64,000 nucleotides of DNA, from positions 124,001 through 188,000 of the forward strand of contig CAWFJZ010000008.1 of the NCBI GenBank assembly GCA_963816315.1, written 5' to 3'. Every line of letters begins with the position of its first letter. Positions within the stretch are counted from its first letter, which is position 1. The DNA comes from CADEEN01 sp963816315 (GTDB lineage Bacteria; Pseudomonadota; Gammaproteobacteria; Burkholderiales; Burkholderiaceae_C). This document shows, piece by piece, positions 61,310 through 64,000 of the stretch. A program made the translations under genes and the position numbers. The notes under the pieces were generated by a model that worked only from the letters and a program-made list of their open reading frames with translations, did not search any database and was not told the DNA's origin.

Positions 61310-62302
61310 GTGTATGCACAACTCGTCGACACCGGCGCGCAACGGCTGCGTGCGGTGGCGGAGCTATCACCGCAGGAGCGGGCCTTTCAGGATCGCATCG
61401 ACGCGGGCGTGAAGATCGAGCCCAAGGACTGGATGCCCGAGGCCTATCGCAAGACGCTGGTCCGCCAGATCTCTCAACACGCGCACTCCGAGATCGTCGG
61501 TCAGCTGCCCGAGGGCAACTGGGTCACGCGGGCGCCCACGCTGCAACGCAAGGCCATTCTGCTGGCCAAGATCCAGGATGAAGCCGGGCACGGCCTGTAC
61601 CTGTACAGCGCCGCGGAAACACTCGGCGTCTCGCGTGACGACCTGCTTGCCGCTTTGCATTCCGGCAAGGCCAAGTATTCGAGCATCTTCAACTACCCGA
61701 CGATCAACTGGGCCGACATGGGTGCGATCGGCTGGCTGGTCGACGGCTCGGCGATCATCAACCAGATCCCGCTGTGCCGCTGCTCGTACGGGCCGTATGC
61801 GCGGGCCATGATCCGTGTCTGCAAGGAAGAGTCGTTCCATGCGCGCCAGGGCTACGACATCATGCTGGCGCTGTGCAAGGGATCGCCCGAGCAGAAGCAG
61901 ATGGCGCAGGACGCGCTGAACCGCTGGTGGTGGCCGGCGCTGATGATGTTCGGCCCGTCGGATGCGGAGTCGATCAACAGCGCGCAGTCGGCGCAGTGGC
62001 GCATCAAGCTGCACAGCAACGACGAGTTGCGCCAGCGCATGGTTGACCAGACCGTGCCGCAGGCGGAGTACCTCGGCCTGACCGTCCCCGACCCGGACCT
62101 GCGCTGGAACGAGGACAGCGGCCACTACGAATTCGGCGAGATCGACTGGTCCGAGTTCCACAACGTGCTCAAGGGCAACGGCCCATGCAACCGCGAGCGG
62201 CTGCGCACCCGGGTCAAGGCCTACGAAGACGGGCAGTGGTTCCGCGACGCCCTGGTGGTGCACGCCGACAAGCATGCCGCAGTCCGGCCGGCCGCCGCCT
62301 GA
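61310..62302 (+). CDS. paaA: Phenylacetyl-CoA epoxidase, catalytic subunit PaaA
   Basis: 330 residues from GTG 61310 (GGAGG nine to ten bases before). Diiron carboxylate-bridge motifs: QISQHAHSEIVGQLPEGNW, KIQDEAGHGLYLYSAAE, CKEESFHARQGYD. With PaaBCE it epoxidises the ring of phenylacetyl-CoA using O2 and NADPH. First gene of the operon. Intact. Confidence 0.96.
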   Translation: MYAQLVDTGAQRLRAVAELSPQERAFQDRIDAGVKIEPKDWMPEAYRKTLVRQISQHAHSEIVGQLPEGNWVTRAPTLQRKAILLAKIQDEAGHGLYLYSAAETLGVSRDDLLAALHSGKAKYSSIFNYPTINWADMGAIGWLVDGSAIINQIPLCRCSYGPYARAMIRVCKEESFHARQGYDIMLALCKGSPEQKQMAQDALNRWWWPALMMFGPSDAESINSAQSAQWRIKLHSNDELRQRMVDQTVPQAEYLGLTVPDPDLRWNEDSGHYEFGEIDWSEFHNVLKGNGPCNRERLRTRVKAYEDGQWFRDALVVHADKHAAVRPAAA

Positions 62303-62326
62303 CACCCACCCGACGAGGAGAACGCG

Positions 62327-62611
62327 ATGAGTAAGGAATGGCCCCTGTGGGAGGTCTTCATCCGCAGCCAGCACGGGCTGGCGCACAAGCACGTGGGCAG
62401 CCTGCACGCGCCCGATGCCGAGATGGCGGTGAACAACGCGCGTGATGTCTACACCCGGCGCAACGAGGGCGTGGGCATCTGGGTCGTGCGTGCCAGCGAC
62501 ATCACGTCGAGCAGCCCGGGCGACAAGGCGGCGTTGTTCGAACCGTCGAACAGCAAGGTCTACCGCCATCCCACCTTCTTCCCGATGCCGGAAGAAGTGA
62601 AGAACCTCTGA
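62327..62611 (+). CDS. paaB: Phenylacetyl-CoA epoxidase subunit PaaB
   Basis: 94 residues (MSKEWPLWEVFIRSQHGLAH). Short bridging subunit with KHVGSLHAPDAEMAVNNARD and GIWVVRASDI; connects the PaaAC heterotetramers. Gap of 24 bp after paaA. Confidence 0.95.
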   Translation: MSKEWPLWEVFIRSQHGLAHKHVGSLHAPDAEMAVNNARDVYTRRNEGVGIWVVRASDITSSSPGDKAALFEPSNSKVYRHPTFFPMPEEVKNL

Positions 62612-62622
62612 AGGTCGCGCCC

Positions 62623-63378
62623 ATGCTCGACGACAAATTCGACTACTTGCTGCGACTGGGCGACAACGCCTTGGTGCTGAGCCAGCGCCTGACCGAATGG
62701 GTCGGCAAGGGACCGGCCCTCGAAGAAGACATGGCGCTGGCCAACACCGCGCTCGACCTGATCGGCCAGGCCCGGCTGTGGCTGTCCTATGCGGGCGAGG
62801 TCGAGGGCGTGGGCCGCACCGAGGATCAGCTTGCCTACCTGCGCGACGCGCACCAGTTTCGTAATCTGCTGATCGTCGAGCGGCCGAACGGTGGTTATGC
62901 CGACACGCTGATGCGGCAGTACCTGTTCGACAGCTGGCACCTGCTGCTGCTCGAGCAACTGACGCGCGCCTCGGACGAACGCATCGCTGCCATCGCCGAG
63001 AAAGCGAAGAAGGAAGTGACCTACCACCTGCGCCGCAGTGCCGATCTGGTGGTGCGGCTGGGCGACGGCAACGAGGAGAGCCACCGCCGCATGCAAGCGG
63101 CGCTGGACGAGCTGTGGATGTACACGGGCGAGATGTTCGAAGTCGACAGCGTCGACGAGATTCTCGAGTCCCACGGCATCGTGGGCAGCGTGAGCGGGCT
63201 GCGCGAGCCTTGGCTGGCACAGGTGAGCCGCACGCTGGCCGCTGCGACGCTGACGATGCCATCGCCCGACGCCTGGATGCAGAAGGGCGGCAAGCAGGGG
63301 CATCACAGCGAGCAGATGGGTTTTCTGCTGGCCGAGATGCAATTTCTGCAGCGCGCCTATCCGGGGCTGCAATGGTGA
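62623..63378 (+). CDS. paaC: Phenylacetyl-CoA epoxidase structural subunit PaaC
   Basis: 251 residues (MLDDKFDYLLRLGDNALVLS). Ferritin-like fold, DMALANTALDLIGQARLWL and LRRSADLVVRLGDGNEESHR; it keeps the shape of PaaA but not all iron ligands. It overlaps paaD by seven bases. Confidence 0.95.
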   Translation: MLDDKFDYLLRLGDNALVLSQRLTEWVGKGPALEEDMALANTALDLIGQARLWLSYAGEVEGVGRTEDQLAYLRDAHQFRNLLIVERPNGGYADTLMRQYLFDSWHLLLLEQLTRASDERIAAIAEKAKKEVTYHLRRSADLVVRLGDGNEESHRRMQAALDELWMYTGEMFEVDSVDEILESHGIVGSVSGLREPWLAQVSRTLAAATLTMPSPDAWMQKGGKQGHHSEQMGFLLAEMQFLQRAYPGLQW

Positions 63379-63953
63379 TCTCCCAGCCAGGCGGCGGCAG
63401 CACTGTGCCCACCTCGAAGCAGCCCTCGCTCGACCAGGTCTGGGCCTGGCTCGGGGAGATCGAGGATCCCGAGATTCCGGTCATCTCGATCGTCGACCTG
63501 GGCATCGTGCGCGGGGTGCGGTGCAAGACCGATGCCGAAGGCGGCGAATGGGTGGTCACGATCACGCCCACCTATTCGGGCTGTCCCGCAACGCAGGTGA
63601 TCGCGCGCAGCGTGATCGAACGGCTGGCGCAGCATGGGCTCACCCGCGTCCAACTCGAGACCCGCATCGCGCCGCCGTGGACCACGGATTGGATGAGCGA
63701 GGACGGCAAACGCAAGCTGCGCAACTACGGCATCGCGCCGCCGGTCGGACTGGCCGCGCAGCAGTCGATCTCGATCACCGACATCGGTCGCGGTGCCCGC
63801 CCAGCGCCCACCGCCGTGCCCGCGGGGCTGCAATGCCCGCAATGCGGATCGAGCGAGGTCAGCCTGACGAGCCAGTTCGGCTCCACGCCCTGCAAGGCGC
63901 TGTACCGCTGCAACAGCTGTCTCGAGCCTTTCGATCACTTCAAGTGCCATTGA
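63372..63953 (+). CDS. paaD: PaaD, iron-sulfur/MIP18-like maturation protein for the epoxidase
   Basis: 193 residues from ATG 63372 (MVISQPGGG; a GTG at 63375 is the alternative). DUF59/MIP18 domain (VWAWLGEIEDPEIPVISIVD, PTYSGCPATQVIA) and a C-terminal zinc-ribbon-like CPQCGSSEVS...CNSC. It is needed for Fe-S insertion into PaaE. Confidence 0.94.
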   Translation: MVISQPGGGSTVPTSKQPSLDQVWAWLGEIEDPEIPVISIVDLGIVRGVRCKTDAEGGEWVVTITPTYSGCPATQVIARSVIERLAQHGLTRVQLETRIAPPWTTDWMSEDGKRKLRNYGIAPPVGLAAQQSISITDIGRGARPAPTAVPAGLQCPQCGSSEVSLTSQFGSTPCKALYRCNSCLEPFDHFKCH

Positions 63954-63966
63954 CGGGAAGCCACCG

Positions 63967-64000
63967 ATGAGCAAGTTCTACCCGCTGACCATTGCCGAGG
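63967..64000 (+). CDS. paaE: Phenylacetyl-CoA epoxidase reductase PaaE, first 11 codons (runs off right edge)
   Basis: ATG 63967 reads MSKFYPLTIAE and is cut by the window end. The sequence and place after paaD fit PaaE, the FAD/[2Fe-2S] reductase that feeds electrons to PaaA. GGGAAG lies eight bases before. Confidence 0.85.
   Translation, partial: MSKFYPLTIAE

Overview
The window is high-GC chromosomal DNA with gene families and gene order typical of Burkholderiales (Betaproteobacteria). Pointers are a Bug-type tricarboxylate-binding protein, DUF4148, glyA-nrdR followed by minor pilins and then ribD-ribBX-ribH-nusB, Tol-Pal, and an aerobic PaaABCDE epoxidase. A Rubrivivax/Leptothrix/Methylibium-like organism is my inference; the sequence does not name it. 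There is no rRNA, phage or CRISPR.

A property that colours everything: many genes are broken by single-base indels while protein similarity continues in another frame (TonB receptor, ABC ATPase, sigma-54 activator, PedF, most pilin genes, aminotransferase, kinase, the whole ybgC-tolQRAB-pal-cpoB set, msbA, tcdA). Other stretches (24.2-28.6 kb, 29.2-36.3 kb, 59.3-64 kb) are clean. Essential genes are hit in the same way as accessory ones, so I read most breaks as sequence errors and annotate the whole intended gene.

Layout. 0-9.3 kb: EamA transporter end, PHP phosphatase, TonB receptor, a DUF4148/BON pair, a CusSR-like two-component system, an M48 protease and an MFS transporter. 9.2-24.1 kb: a quinoprotein alcohol-oxidation island. 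It holds an MBL hydrolase, a diheme cytochrome and a PQQ dehydrogenase carrying the Asp-x-Asp lanthanide signature. It also holds a tightly coupled minus-strand operon of the PQQ-associated ABC system (ATPase, beta-propeller, binding protein, permease) plus a Bug protein and an unknown, headed by a PqqB-like protein that has lost metal ligands. A divergent MBL-like protein has also lost its metal motif. An AcoR-type sigma-54 activator, cytochrome c-550 PedF and a MoxJ/XoxJ-like binding protein complete it. Two good -24/-12 promoters tie the activator to pedF and to the ABC operon. 24.2-28.6 kb: a tungsten aldehyde oxidoreductase operon (aorABCD-like plus a small unknown). Together the two blocks can take an alcohol to an aldehyde in the periplasm and an aldehyde to an acid in the cytoplasm.

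28.6-37 kb: a DUF2628-like protein, YdcF, UbiD with a structured 3' RNA, a lytic transglycosylase, ZTP riboswitch-glyA, nrdR, and a duplicated GspH/FimT pseudopilin gene with a toxin-antitoxin pair between the copies. 37-42.2 kb: minor pilins pilE-fimT-pilW-pilX-pilV with an oversized PilV and lower GC. 42.2-46.6 kb: riboflavin genes, nusB and an aminotransferase. 46.7-58.3 kb: a Ser/Thr kinase with a TssQ-like lipoprotein, then Tol-Pal, interrupted between tolA and tolB by convergent msbA and a peroxidase-like gene, then a YeeE transporter and tcdA. 58.3-59.4 kb: two tRNA-Lys genes and a truncated GMC oxidoreductase remnant. 59.4-64 kb: a NarL-type two-component system divergent from paaABCDE, which runs off the right edge.
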